DNA from: an uncultured Bacteroidales bacterium
GTDB lineage: Bacteria; Bacteroidota; Bacteroidia; Bacteroidales; UBA932
Reading direction: 5' to 3'
DNA length: 50,697 nt
Assembly (NCBI GenBank): GCA_945487035.1
Contig: CALYTI010000013.1
Coordinates: forward strand, 1-50,697
Below are positions 19,934-28,998 of this stretch, one piece after another. The notes beneath the pieces are model-generated. The model was given only the letters and a program-made list of their open reading frames with translations. It did not search any database and had not been told where the DNA came from. Position numbers and translations under genes: made by a program. Every line of letters begins with the position of its first letter. The first letter of the stretch is position 1.

Positions 19934-20496
19934 CAGGCTCTGATGATTTTGACTTCTCCGTCAAGACCTACCTTGATGATTTGGCTGGACTTGCCGGTGG
20001 AGTGTTTTTCGAGACCCGGGTCCACGATATAATCCACTCCGTCCTTGATTTCTTCGCTAATTTCCGCAAAGCATTTCGGGGCAGGCTGGCCGGAGATGTT
20101 GGCTGAGGTGGATACCAGAGGGCGGCCGAAGCGGCGCACCAGTTCCACGCAGCTTTCGCTCATAGGAATGCGTATTCCGACACTCCCATCCTCGGCAATC
20201 GCGTTGGGTGCAAGACCCATAGCACCGGGGTAAATGAGTGTCATCGGGGCATCGTTGACTTCGACCAGCTGGAGTGCGATATCGGGGATTTGCTTCACAT
20301 AGCGACAAACCATATCAAGGTCAGCTGCAAGCATCACCAGGGACTTGGCTTCGTCACGCTGCTTGAGGGCATAGACCTTTGCGACTGCCTCCGCATTGGT
20401 GGCATCGCAGCCTATTCCCCAGATTGTGTCTGTGGGATAGAGTATCAGTCCTCCTTCCTTGAGGACTTTTATTGCTTGTGCAACGGATTCTGTCAT
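19933..20496 (-). CDS. tsaC: L-threonylcarbamoyladenylate synthase (TsaC/Sua5/YrdC)
   Basis: The 187-residue protein is a single YrdC domain, without the C-terminal Sua5 extension. It carries LYPTDTIWGIGCDA (residues 19-32), the KQRDEAKSL segment, and STSANISG near 130. It makes threonylcarbamoyl-AMP from threonine, bicarbonate and ATP for t6A37 formation in tRNAs that read ANN codons. A second component of this pathway, tsaE, occurs at 42674 in this window. The start overlaps the stop of the small membrane protein by 4 bp and the stop overlaps the mutL start by 1 bp. Confidence 0.94.
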   Translation of the reverse strand: MTESVAQAIKVLKEGGLILYPTDTIWGIGCDATNAEAVAKVYALKQRDEAKSLVMLAADLDMVCRYVKQIPDIALQLVEVNDAPMTLIYPGAMGLAPNAIAEDGSVGIRIPMSESCVELVRRFGRPLVSTSANISGQPAPKCFAEISEEIKDGVDYIVDPGLEKHSTGKSSQIIKVGLDGEVKIIRA

Positions 20497-20795
20497 AGAA
20501 GGGTATAGAATTTGGCGATATACAGCAGGACAATTACGACCAGCAGCAGGCCCACTATTCCTATTATGGTCTGGGCTTTGTTCTGGTGGGAGCGGGTGCG
20601 GCTGTAATGCCCGTCCCTGAACGAGCCTTTGATATAAGAGCCGGGAGCATAAGTGCCCTCCTTTTTCTCTTTGTCGTAGGTGCCGTCCACTTTGCCGAAC
20701 ATCTTTCGGCGCTCCTCCTCCTCGGGGTCGTAATACCTTGGCTTGTAGTTGAACACCCGGTGTTCACTCTCGCCGAACCAGTTAAAAATTGCCAT
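20493..20795 (-). CDS. Small single-pass membrane protein of unknown function
   Basis: The 100-residue protein has a polar, charged N-terminal 70 residues rich in Tyr, Arg and Glu, with a YKPRYYDPEEEERRKMFGKV segment. One C-terminal transmembrane helix (about 77-95) follows, suggesting a cytoplasmic N-terminus. It is the first gene of the operon leading into tsaC, mutL, the rhomboid gene, rsmE, the phosphoesterase gene and radA. I do not recognise a named family, although this gene type seems usual in Bacteroidales. The -7 element TATATTTG lies only 5 bases before the ATG, so the message would be leaderless or nearly so. Confidence 0.8.
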   Translation of the reverse strand: MAIFNWFGESEHRVFNYKPRYYDPEEEERRKMFGKVDGTYDKEKKEGTYAPGSYIKGSFRDGHYSRTRSHQNKAQTIIGIVGLLLVVIVLLYIAKFYTLL

Positions 20796-20800
20796 AGGTA

Positions 20801-20808
20801 CAAATATA
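20801..20808 (-). promoter_or_regulatory. -7 element of the tsaC-mutL-radA operon promoter
   Basis: The minus strand reads TATATTTG, 5 bases before the start codon at 20795. No clear -33 element is seen. If it is used, the transcript begins at or very near the ATG. Confidence 0.5.
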
Positions 20809-20841
20809 ATAAAAAACGCAGAGCTTTCTGCTGTGCAAGTT

Positions 20842-22548
20842 TCAGATAATCACCATCTCGCAGGCCCTGCAGTCGAAGCGAAGCGTGAACCTCCGCCCGT
20901 TATTGACCAGCACAAGGTCTTCGGCGGGCTTGCCGCATTGCTTGGGACAGAGCCCGAGTTCGTGCCGCATGCAATATTTGGAGCGCATCAGCTCCCCTGG
21001 AGCCGCCTTTCGCACCGGAAGCAGGTGAGCTACAGCCTCCTGCGAAACGGAACTGCCGCGAAGCAAAGGATTGGCCTTGACGGCTTGCGCATCAATGGCG
21101 GCAGCAATCTCACGGCGAAGGGCGTTGATGGCAGCAGCACCCAGATGCGGCAGTTCCCCCTCGACCCTGTTAAGCGAGAAGGCATAGATATCCGTTTTCT
21201 TGGAAAGCTGGGAGCGCAGAAGCGCTTCGGCCCTTTCGCGGTTGACAGCTGTTTCTGCAAATTCCACACTGACGGAAGCATCGCGTCCGTCTTCGCTGCG
21301 GGCTTCAAGGCTCAAAAGACCATCCCGGGAGCTAAGATTCAGTTCAACCTCCAGATAGCGCGAGCAAGGCTTTGCTTCCATCTCCTTTTCGAAGGCGGTG
21401 CTGAGATTGCGATAGAGCACAACACCTGCGCGCAGGCCCTGCACCTCCTTGGCGTGAATCCGGCGGCCTTCACACACATCAGCGCGGAAGCCCACAATCT
21501 GATTGCCACGGATAAAGGCAAAGCCGTCTCCGTTGCGAAGGTTCAAGCCGCTGCCTTCAAGTTCTATCACCATACCCCGGCGTCCATCCTGACGGACGGA
21601 AACGACCCTGCCGAGTTCCTCTCCCATAGATTTGGGAGCATCAAAACAGGCCCAGGACCCTCTGCGCCCGTCCAGATAAAGCTCGGTATATCCCCTGTTG
21701 AAAGTCTTGTCCACCTCCGGGACAAAACCGTTATCCACCCTTCCGAACGAAGCCCTAGGCACTCCAAGGGCGCGCAGCCTGAGGTCATAAGAGCGAACCA
21801 CATTCTTGACATAGGATTCATTCTTCAGACGGCCTTCGATTTTGAATGAGCTCACTCCGGCATCGATGAGCTCCTCCAGCCTTGCCGACAGATTGAAGTC
21901 CCGCAGCGAAAGCAGGGCCTTGGAGCGGGCAAGCACGTGGCCGTGGAGGTCTTCCAGGTCATAGAGATTGCGGCAGGCCTGAATGCACTCGCCGCGGTCT
22001 GCACTTCTTCCGGTCAGGGCCTGGGACATAGTGCACTGCCCGCTGTAGCTCACGCATAGCGCTCCGTGCACAAAACACTCCACCTCGCAGCTCACTGCGG
22101 AGCAAATGCTGCGGATCTGCTCCAGACTCAGTTCGCGCTCGAGTATGATACGGGAACATCCGGCAGCTTCAAACTCCCGTGCTCTTGCAGCGTCACGGAT
22201 TGCACATTGGGTGGAAGCGTGAAGGGGCACATTGATATCCTCCCAAAGGCAAATGCGCGGATCACGGATAATGAAGGCATCCGCGCCGGCCGTCTGAGCT
22301 GCAAGCATCTGGGAGTGTGCCTGCTCAAGTTCATCTTCCCGAAGGAGAATATTGAAAGTAACGAACACCCTTGCTCCGTAGCGGTGGGCATAATCGCAAA
22401 GCCTCGCGATTTCGTCCACCGGGTTGCCGGCATCCTTGCGGGCTCCAAAATCGGGACCTGCAACATACACGGCATCGGCACCGCAGCGTATTGCCGCAAT
22501 GCCGATGTCAGCGTTTCTTGCCGGAGCAAGAAGTTCTATAGGGGTCAT
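20842..22548 (-). CDS. U32-family peptidase-like RNA hydroxylation protein (RlhA/TrhP-like)
   Basis: The 568-residue protein begins MTPIELLAPARNADIGIAAI, the usual U32 N-terminus. The family core follows with ECFVHGALCVSYSGQC and the cysteine cluster GECIQACR near residues 160-200. A long C-terminal region contains further cysteines (CPKQCGKPAED and CRACEM). Although named peptidases, characterised members such as RlhA and TrhP hydroxylate cytidine in 23S rRNA or uridine in tRNA, using prephenate-dependent chemistry and probably an iron-sulfur centre. Which RNA this one targets is not evident. It follows the TPR gene by 2 bp. Confidence 0.88.
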   Translation of the reverse strand: MTPIELLAPARNADIGIAAIRCGADAVYVAGPDFGARKDAGNPVDEIARLCDYAHRYGARVFVTFNILLREDELEQAHSQMLAAQTAGADAFIIRDPRICLWEDINVPLHASTQCAIRDAARAREFEAAGCSRIILERELSLEQIRSICSAVSCEVECFVHGALCVSYSGQCTMSQALTGRSADRGECIQACRNLYDLEDLHGHVLARSKALLSLRDFNLSARLEELIDAGVSSFKIEGRLKNESYVKNVVRSYDLRLRALGVPRASFGRVDNGFVPEVDKTFNRGYTELYLDGRRGSWACFDAPKSMGEELGRVVSVRQDGRRGMVIELEGSGLNLRNGDGFAFIRGNQIVGFRADVCEGRRIHAKEVQGLRAGVVLYRNLSTAFEKEMEAKPCSRYLEVELNLSSRDGLLSLEARSEDGRDASVSVEFAETAVNRERAEALLRSQLSKKTDIYAFSLNRVEGELPHLGAAAINALRREIAAAIDAQAVKANPLLRGSSVSQEAVAHLLPVRKAAPGELMRSKYCMRHELGLCPKQCGKPAEDLVLVNNGRRFTLRFDCRACEMVII

Positions 22549-22550
22549 CT

Positions 22551-23393
22551 TTACTTCTTTGCCTTCTTGAGAGCGTCAACCACAGTGCGTACATCCTGTG
22601 CGTTGCTTGCGGTAGGGTCAAGCTCAAGATATTTCTCGAAGGCGGTAATTGCAATGTCAAGTTTGTTGCTGTTCTGGGCAGCGAGGCCGATTACATAGTG
22701 AGCCTTGCTGGTCTCATTGAAAGAGATGCTCTTGTTAGCAAGTTCGATAGCCTGGTCGAAGTTCTTTGCCTTGTTGGCTGCAAGGGCCTTCTTGAGGTAG
22801 ATGTTTCCGAGAGCCTTGTTAGCGGCCTTTTCCTGTCCGTTGGCGGCAGCAAGCAGATAGTTCTCCTCAGCCTTGTCGGTCTGTCCGAGCTTATCGTAGC
22901 AGGCGGCCATATTGACATAAGCCTTGCCGTTTGAAGGGTTGATAGCTACATTCTCGGCATAAGCCTTGATTGCTCCTGCATAATCCTTAGCCTTCAACAG
23001 GGTGTTGCCCTGCTGCATATAGATGTTCGGAATCAGGGCCTCTGCCTCTGCTACGGATGCATCCGCATTCATTGCAGCAGCGATTGCGGCAGCTTCCTTA
23101 GCCTTTGCTACAGCTGTCTCATAGTCCCCTGCCTTCACATAATCCTTGGCTACCATAAGTGCGAGCTGAGGAATAGTTGATTCGCACTGGTCAACGAGAG
23201 CCTGTCCGGCCTCTCCACATTCTTTTGCGATGTCATAAGCCTTCTGGAAATTCTCAAGGGCGGTTGCCTTGTCACCAAGATTCAGATACTCAACGGCTGC
23301 GTTGAAATAATCAGTTGCCTCATTTACATCCTGGGCGAAACTGATGGTTGCAGCGGCAAAAAGCGCGCATACGGAAAAAACAAACTTCTTCAT
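22551..23393 (-). CDS. Periplasmic tetratricopeptide-repeat protein
   Basis: The 280-residue protein has a cleavable signal peptide (MKKFVFSVCALFAAATISFA). At least five TPR-like helical repeats follow, for example AVEYLNLGDKATALENFQKA and AYVNMAACYDKLGQTDKAEE. TPRs act as protein-protein interaction scaffolds, and the partner is unknown. It is the first gene of a two-gene operon with the U32 gene. A -7 element (23400-23407) lies 6 bases before its ATG, again suggesting a very short leader. Codon use is typical of a well-expressed gene. Confidence 0.85.
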   Translation of the reverse strand: MKKFVFSVCALFAAATISFAQDVNEATDYFNAAVEYLNLGDKATALENFQKAYDIAKECGEAGQALVDQCESTIPQLALMVAKDYVKAGDYETAVAKAKEAAAIAAAMNADASVAEAEALIPNIYMQQGNTLLKAKDYAGAIKAYAENVAINPSNGKAYVNMAACYDKLGQTDKAEENYLLAAANGQEKAANKALGNIYLKKALAANKAKNFDQAIELANKSISFNETSKAHYVIGLAAQNSNKLDIAITAFEKYLELDPTASNAQDVRTVVDALKKAKK

Positions 23394-23399
23394 AACTCA

Positions 23400-23407
23400 C
23401 AAAAATA
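23400..23407 (-). promoter_or_regulatory. -7 element upstream of the TPR/U32 operon
   Basis: TATTTTTG on the minus strand matches TAnnTTTG and lies 6 bases before the TPR start codon. The -33 region is not clear. Confidence 0.45.
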
Positions 23408-23421
23408 GATAATTTTACTTT

Positions 23422-25197
23422 TTATTCCAATACTATCGGCGCGGTCTTGGTTTTAAGCCACTGGCGGAGTTCCTCATCAAGAAGCGGGCCAAGCGTCTCG
23501 AACACCTTGAGATTGTAGGCGTTAAGCCACTCCAGTTCGTAGCGGTCCAGTAGCTGGACATCGATGATGGAGGCATCGAAATGGCACAGCGTAAGCGTCT
23601 CGAAAGCAAGAAAACTGCCGAACTCCGTAGTTCCCGCATCAACGGTCAGAAGCAGATTCTCGTGGCGCACCCCGTGTTTGCCTTCCCTGTAGATACCGGG
23701 CTCGTCGGAAGTGACCATACCTTCTACAAGAGGCTCAGGGCCCATATTCTGCCTGATCTGGTGCGGGCCCTCGTGCACTCCGAGGAAGAAGCCCACACCG
23801 TGACCGGTGCCGTGTCCGTAGTTGCACAGATTGCGCCAAAGGGGAAGGCGCGCTGCAGCATCTATTCGGCAGCCGGGAGTCCCTGCGGGAAATATTGCGC
23901 TTGCAAGGTCTATATGTCCCTTCAGCACAAGGGTGTAGTCACGGATTTCTTCATCTGTGCAGTCTCCAAGCGGAATGGTCCTGGTGATATCTGTAGTGCC
24001 GCTCAGATACTGTCCTCCCGAATCGCAAAGGTAAAGACCGTGAGGTTCGAGCAGCGGTGCATTCTCTTTAGGCGTGATGTAGTGAGGCAGAGCGGCTCCC
24101 TTGCCGTAGGCGGATATGGTTTCGAAACTGTCTCCCATATAATCCGCAATCTCCGAGCGGTACTGGCCGAGCTTGACGGCGGCGTCCCATTCGCTGATGC
24201 TCTTGCCTGCTGCAAGGCTGCGCTCAAGCCAGTACAGGAACTTCTCCATTGCAAGGCCGTCTCGTATGTGGCACTCCCTCATCCACTCTATTTCCTTAGG
24301 GTCCTTCACTTCCTTGCGCTCTGCCACAGGGCTCGGCCTGAGCACCACCCTGCAGCGGACCGCCTCCCGGAGCTGGGCATTGACACTGGCCGAATCCAGC
24401 CACAGCGTTTTGTCTTCCAACTCGGCAAGAGAGAGGGCAGTGCTATCGTAGGGAAGTATGGAGATACCCTCCTGTGCGAGCACATCGAAAGTGTCCAGAC
24501 TCTGCGGGTCCTCAACTTCGTCCTTGAGCACATACCAATTTGCATAGTCCTCCCCCACAAGGAGATAGGATATGGCCATAGGATTGTATTCTATGTCGGA
24601 GGCACGGATGTTCAGAAGCCAGGCGACCTCGTCAAGCGCGCTGACAAGGATGACATCGCAGCCGTTTTCGGCCAGTGTCTCCCGCAGCCACCGGAGTTTC
24701 TCCTGACGGGTCTCCCCCGCCCTGATGCGGAAAACGGGAGTCTGGGGGATTGCGGGCCGGTCTTCCCAAAGTACTGACAGCAGGTCAGGCACTCCGATTA
24801 CATTGAAACAGGAGCGAAGCGATTCAACGGTCTGGGCGCTCTGGCACAGAGAATCCACTGCAATCACCGCATCGGAGCCGAACTGCATTCCGAGCCATTC
24901 GGGAATCAGCACTTCTTCCGGGACACGGGTCTTGTGGAGCACGGCGCCGGTTCCTTCCAGCTGCTCCCGGGCCTGAATGAAATACCGGGTATCCGTCCAC
25001 AGACCGCAATGGTCCAGGGTCACGACCACATCACCGGCCTCGCCGGTAAAGCCTGTAAGCCAGCGGACCTGCTTCCAGCGGTCTGCCGGATATTCGCTCT
25101 GGTGCGGATCGCTGCCGCCAATGATTACGGCATCCCAGCCGCGGCTGAGCATAAGGCCCCTGAGGGCTTCGATACGCTCTGAAAAGATATTGCTCAT
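23422..25197 (-). CDS. M24 aminopeptidase P (Xaa-Pro aminopeptidase)
   Basis: The 591-residue protein has the three-domain form of cytosolic aminopeptidase P: two creatinase-like N-terminal domains (about 1-300) and a C-terminal pita-bread domain. The metal ligands are visible in order: Asp in LCDSGGQY, Asp in GTTDITRT, His in GTGHGVGFFLGVHEGP, Glu in TSDEPGIY and Glu near the C-terminal ALLDEEL/FETLTL region. It removes N-terminal residues next to proline. The start overlaps the stop of the DUF3109 gene by 4 bp, so it is translationally coupled in the nif3 operon. Confidence 0.95.
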   Translation of the reverse strand: MSNIFSERIEALRGLMLSRGWDAVIIGGSDPHQSEYPADRWKQVRWLTGFTGEAGDVVVTLDHCGLWTDTRYFIQAREQLEGTGAVLHKTRVPEEVLIPEWLGMQFGSDAVIAVDSLCQSAQTVESLRSCFNVIGVPDLLSVLWEDRPAIPQTPVFRIRAGETRQEKLRWLRETLAENGCDVILVSALDEVAWLLNIRASDIEYNPMAISYLLVGEDYANWYVLKDEVEDPQSLDTFDVLAQEGISILPYDSTALSLAELEDKTLWLDSASVNAQLREAVRCRVVLRPSPVAERKEVKDPKEIEWMRECHIRDGLAMEKFLYWLERSLAAGKSISEWDAAVKLGQYRSEIADYMGDSFETISAYGKGAALPHYITPKENAPLLEPHGLYLCDSGGQYLSGTTDITRTIPLGDCTDEEIRDYTLVLKGHIDLASAIFPAGTPGCRIDAAARLPLWRNLCNYGHGTGHGVGFFLGVHEGPHQIRQNMGPEPLVEGMVTSDEPGIYREGKHGVRHENLLLTVDAGTTEFGSFLAFETLTLCHFDASIIDVQLLDRYELEWLNAYNLKVFETLGPLLDEELRQWLKTKTAPIVLE

Positions 25198-25781
25198 CTG
25201 GAATTGTTGATATGCTGAGCGGCGGCATCCAGGGCTTCATAGAAATCCTGCCCGAATGCTTCCACCAGCGGTTTCTTCAGGAATTGATACACTCTTATGC
25301 CCTCCCGGCGTCCCTTGGCATAGGCGTCCGCACAAATCTCCCACCTGTGGAGGTTGAGAGCCTTGCCGCCTCCAGTCAGATTGGTCACTCGGATGGGATA
25401 AAGGCTGCAGGAAACCGGTTTGTGCAGATGGCAGCACTCGATGGCGCAAAGGCAGGAGCCATCCTCCGTAAAATGCGAATATGCACACTCGCAGCTGCCT
25501 TCGACCAGAGGCGTGACTATGTCATTGTCCCTGTCAACGGCAAAGAAACCCTCGCGGCTCACCGCCTGCCGGCCGGCTTCGCTCATCAGATGGCAGAAGG
25601 AAGGGTAGTCCCTCTCAAGTCCGTCAAGTTCTTCTTCAAGAACGGGAGCTCCGCTATCACCTTCAATGCAGCACCTTCCTTTGCAGGTACCGTAATCACA
25701 GGCGAAGTACTCGCTCACCACTTCTTCGGAGACCAGTATGTCCCCAATCTGCACTATTGTGCCGAATCTGTCATTAAGCAT
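25194..25781 (-). CDS. DUF3109-family cysteine-rich protein
   Basis: The 195-residue protein has a cysteine pattern like that of Fe-S or zinc cluster proteins: CDYGTCKGRCC near residues 29-38, CECAYS near 97, CLCAIECCHLHKPVSCSLYP near 110-128 and a later Cys in WEICADAY. This matches the family known as DUF3109, whose biochemical role is unknown. The CxxxC-type spacing resembles the YkgJ/YcgN zinc- or iron-chelating group. It lies between an M16-like gene (1 bp overlap) and the aminopeptidase P gene (4 bp overlap). Confidence 0.85.
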   Translation of the reverse strand: MLNDRFGTIVQIGDILVSEEVVSEYFACDYGTCKGRCCIEGDSGAPVLEEELDGLERDYPSFCHLMSEAGRQAVSREGFFAVDRDNDIVTPLVEGSCECAYSHFTEDGSCLCAIECCHLHKPVSCSLYPIRVTNLTGGGKALNLHRWEICADAYAKGRREGIRVYQFLKKPLVEAFGQDFYEALDAAAQHINNSR

Positions 25782-28192
25782 TATTGAACAATGTATTCTA
25801 CTACACAGGAAGATGAGAGTTCATCCAACATCCAGCGCACGTCATCCGCTTCTATTGTTTTCAGCTTGTCCGCATAGCCCGAGCTTATATCCTTTCCTTC
25901 GGAATAGCGCAACAGCGCAAAAGACATCATCCCCTCCGGAGAGGCCAGCACCGTAGCCATATGTCCTTTCACCACATCCTTGTAATTCTGCAGTTCCTCG
26001 GGCGATATGGTGATGTATCTGATGTGGGAGAACTCCTCCCTTACCTTCTTCAGGGCAGCGGCAGGGTCCGGCGAATCAACGCCTTCCGGCAACCCGTCTT
26101 CCATACAAGGGCGGCAGCTGACATAGAGCGAGAAGCGTTCCACCGGCCTTACGGCAAATGCACCCTCTACTTCCACATACATTCCCATACGCGACATTTC
26201 CTTGGAAAAATAATGGGAAACTGCTTCAACTGCGACCTGAAAGACCAGGCAGTTGTCCATTGATACCGGCACAAGTGCGGTGGCAGCCATATTGACACTC
26301 AGGTCATCTCCCTCTGTAACAAAGGAATTGGTTCCGCTCAACAGCTTGTACTCTGCCCTGTTGCGGGCTGCGAAGTAACGGGAAGTGCGCAGACCTCCCA
26401 GATAGTCGGAAAGCAGCTCGGTCATTCGGGTTTCAGGGATGCCGCCAATGATTATCAGTATGCCGTCTGCAAGGTTGGAAAAGCGGTCTTCGAAGTACTT
26501 CTCAGCCCTCTGAGGAAGGTCGGGGCGCATATTGCTGATTGACGCTGACTCAGGGAAGCGGTATTCCGGACACAGGAGGCTGTCCATTACCGAACGGATG
26601 GAAGGAAGACGGGTCTCATCACTCAGAGCGCAGCAGCGAACATAGTAGTCCACAGCACTGCTGTCCATCTGTCTTTCGTTGGTAACTTTAAGAAGCGCCT
26701 TCAGAACGAGTTCGGCCTTTTCGACCGGAGCATTTCCGCTGATTCTGAAACCTCTCAAAGAGACTTCCTCCTCCATTGAAATGCCCTCAACGCGAAGCAT
26801 TTCGTGGAAATCTTCCCCTGGGATACCGGCCACTCTGCCTATCCGCAACAAATCGGAAAGAAAGGCACTTTCTCCCTTTGAGATATCCTCAACCACGGTG
26901 GCATCCCCCCTTTGCGCGAGAGCATAGGCGAAGGAATCCTCCCCGGGGACGTATTTGTAGAGCACCTTCATCCCGCCTGACCAGGTCCAGAGATTCCCTC
27001 CGGTCACAGGGTCCACTGTTGTGGAAAGGATTTTCTCCTTCTTTATCCTTTGGGTCTTCAGGACATTGTCTATGTCGGGATAGTCGTTTTTGCGGCGCGA
27101 ATACTCCGGAATCTGAGGGAACTCATCCGCAAGCAGGGCGGATGCGAAATTGTTGAACATAACCAGTTCGCGCTTTGGAGAAATCTGCCTCTTGCTGAAG
27201 AAATTGCGTATGGTCTCTTCGGTCGCGAGATTGCTTCCGGTAAGAACGGAACTCACTATGCGGTTCACATAGAACTTGTTGCTCTTGCCTTTTCTCAGTC
27301 CGGTGCTGATTACATCCGGAAGGGAGATCTTTTTCGCTCTGGAGAACTCCTCAAGTGAAACACCGCCGGAGCCTATGTCCCCGAGTATGGACTGCACCAG
27401 CCAATAGGCATTGTCGCTGTACTCTACAGGGAAATGGATATCGAATTTCTCATCATCCGTTTCCAGAAAATACGGGATGTCGAAATGGGCAAATCCACGG
27501 CGGATACGCTCCGTAAGGATGGAATACAGCTCTCTTGCAAAGAGTTCGGTCACCAGCGGCACAGGAGTTCCGGCCTGCTCGCGCGAAGCTCCACCGAACC
27601 TGAAAGAAAGACTGATGATGCCCGGGGCAGAGTCATTGCGCACAACGCTTGACTCCTTCTCCCCTTCGGTGCTGTATTCTTGATAATGGAGAGTAGGGAT
27701 AGTCAGGCACAGGGTGCGGAAAAGGCTGCGGTAATTCTCGCGGTCAATATCGCCGCTTACGATAATGGTCTGGCTGCAGTCCGAAAGCTGCATCAGGTCC
27801 AGCATCATCAGCATAGTGCTGTCGGCTGTCATCCTGTCCGCAACATTGACATTTGGGAAATGATAGACCTTCGCATTCTGGTAGTAGGACACGAACCCGT
27901 CTTCCGTATAAGGGACACCCGTTCTCCCCAGGAAAGCATCAGGGTCCATATGCTCGAGGCGCCGGAGCGAGGTGCGGGTTCCCTCCACATCCGGTTTTCC
28001 GCTCTGAATCAGAGCAAAATCGGCACAACCCTTTCTGGCATCATTCGCAACGAAGAAGTATTCGACCCCGTTCTCAAAAACTCCATTGGTGATTTCCGCA
28101 GCCTGCTTGAGTTTCGGAATGCTCTGGCCGCAGAGCAGCCCCGGCAGCAGAAGTGCGGCCAGGACAAGAGCTGTATGACGGAGTCTATTCAT
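25781..28192 (-). CDS. Secreted M16-like (insulinase-fold) protein, probably inactive
   Basis: The 803-residue protein has a signal peptide ending LLCGQ and then four-domain M16 traits. These are NGVEYFFVANDARKGCADFALIQSG in the first strand pair, IIVSGDIDRENYRSLF in the first half, and GILIIIGGIPETRMTELLSDYLGG in the second half. The HxxEH zinc site aligns with residues 77-81 (RRLEH), so the first His is Arg. The catalytic loop is also shortened. By family knowledge this would abolish zinc peptidase activity. It may be a chaperone-like partner of an active M16 protein. It overlaps nif3 by 1 bp and the DUF3109 gene by 1 bp. Confidence 0.72.
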   Translation of the reverse strand: MNRLRHTALVLAALLLPGLLCGQSIPKLKQAAEITNGVFENGVEYFFVANDARKGCADFALIQSGKPDVEGTRTSLRRLEHMDPDAFLGRTGVPYTEDGFVSYYQNAKVYHFPNVNVADRMTADSTMLMMLDLMQLSDCSQTIIVSGDIDRENYRSLFRTLCLTIPTLHYQEYSTEGEKESSVVRNDSAPGIISLSFRFGGASREQAGTPVPLVTELFARELYSILTERIRRGFAHFDIPYFLETDDEKFDIHFPVEYSDNAYWLVQSILGDIGSGGVSLEEFSRAKKISLPDVISTGLRKGKSNKFYVNRIVSSVLTGSNLATEETIRNFFSKRQISPKRELVMFNNFASALLADEFPQIPEYSRRKNDYPDIDNVLKTQRIKKEKILSTTVDPVTGGNLWTWSGGMKVLYKYVPGEDSFAYALAQRGDATVVEDISKGESAFLSDLLRIGRVAGIPGEDFHEMLRVEGISMEEEVSLRGFRISGNAPVEKAELVLKALLKVTNERQMDSSAVDYYVRCCALSDETRLPSIRSVMDSLLCPEYRFPESASISNMRPDLPQRAEKYFEDRFSNLADGILIIIGGIPETRMTELLSDYLGGLRTSRYFAARNRAEYKLLSGTNSFVTEGDDLSVNMAATALVPVSMDNCLVFQVAVEAVSHYFSKEMSRMGMYVEVEGAFAVRPVERFSLYVSCRPCMEDGLPEGVDSPDPAAALKKVREEFSHIRYITISPEELQNYKDVVKGHMATVLASPEGMMSFALLRYSEGKDISSGYADKLKTIEADDVRWMLDELSSSCVVEYIVQ

Positions 28193-28965
28193 TATCTGTA
28201 CAATACTGCCAGGTCTTTTCTTGCTTTAATCACCTCAAGCTCCGGGAAGGACGAGGCAAGGAGTCTGATCAGGAGCTCCTGGGTGTACTGCTCGCTTTCG
28301 TAATGCCCGATTGAGCAAAGCAGCATCCCGTCGTTCTCGAAAAAGTCGTGGTAATGGATTTCACCCGTGATGAAACAGTCGGCTCCGGCAGCCTTGGCCT
28401 CAGGAATCAGGAAGGCTCCGGCACCTCCGCAGACGGCAACCCGGGATATGCTCTGCCTGTCCGTCCTTGAGCAGGCGAAGCAGTCCAGGTCAAAGACCGT
28501 CTTCAGTTTGCTCAGAAATTCTTCTGTGGCGGCAGGGGTTTCGAGAGTGCCGACAATTCCGGAGCCGGCATCCTCCCCGGGCTTTGACTGCAGAAAATCC
28601 ACATCCCGCAGGCCCAGTCTTTCTGCTATTTCGAAATTCACACCTCCCCTGGCATTATCCAGGTTGGTGTGGGCCGAATACAGGGCGATTCCGCTGCGTA
28701 TCGCAAGACTGACGCAGCGCTGCTGCCAGGTGCTGTCCGTGAGCTTCTTGAGGGCACGGAAAATCAGCGGGTGGTGGGAAACCACCATCTGGCAATCCTT
28801 TTCTACAGCCTCTTCCACAACCTTTTCGGTAATGTCGAGACTGACAAGTACCCTGCGCACTTCGGCATCAGGCAAACCCACCTGAAGTCCGGAGTTGTCA
28901 TATTCTTCCTGCAGGCGCAGAGGGGCAACGCTCTCTATCGCCTTCATTACATCTGAAACCCTCAT
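28192..28965 (-). CDS. Nif3-like dinuclear metal centre protein
   Basis: The 257-residue protein shows the NIF3/YbgI signature: PLRLQEEYDNSGLQVG near residue 15, VVSHHPLIF near 61 with two metal-binding His, SAHTNLDNARGGVNF near 98, and the C-terminal GHYESEQYTQELL. Members form hexameric rings with a di-metal site. Roles proposed for the family include GTP cyclohydrolase I type 2 activity and metal handling. It is the first gene of a four-gene coupled operon. A TAACTTCG element (28970-28977) lies 4 bases before the ATG. Confidence 0.93.
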   Translation of the reverse strand: MRVSDVMKAIESVAPLRLQEEYDNSGLQVGLPDAEVRRVLVSLDITEKVVEEAVEKDCQMVVSHHPLIFRALKKLTDSTWQQRCVSLAIRSGIALYSAHTNLDNARGGVNFEIAERLGLRDVDFLQSKPGEDAGSGIVGTLETPAATEEFLSKLKTVFDLDCFACSRTDRQSISRVAVCGGAGAFLIPEAKAAGADCFITGEIHYHDFFENDGMLLCSIGHYESEQYTQELLIRLLASSFPELEVIKARKDLAVLYR

Positions 28966-28969
28966 AGCG

Positions 28970-28977
28970 CGAAGTTA
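28970..28977 (-). promoter_or_regulatory. Variant -7 element upstream of nif3-like gene
   Basis: TAACTTCG on the minus strand differs from TAnnTTTG by one base and lies 4 bases before the ATG. The same 8-mer at the same 4-base distance precedes the DUF3791 gene at 39377, which supports it as a real variant. Confidence 0.35.
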
Positions 28978-28998
28978 CGAAATCCGTAGCAAAACTCC

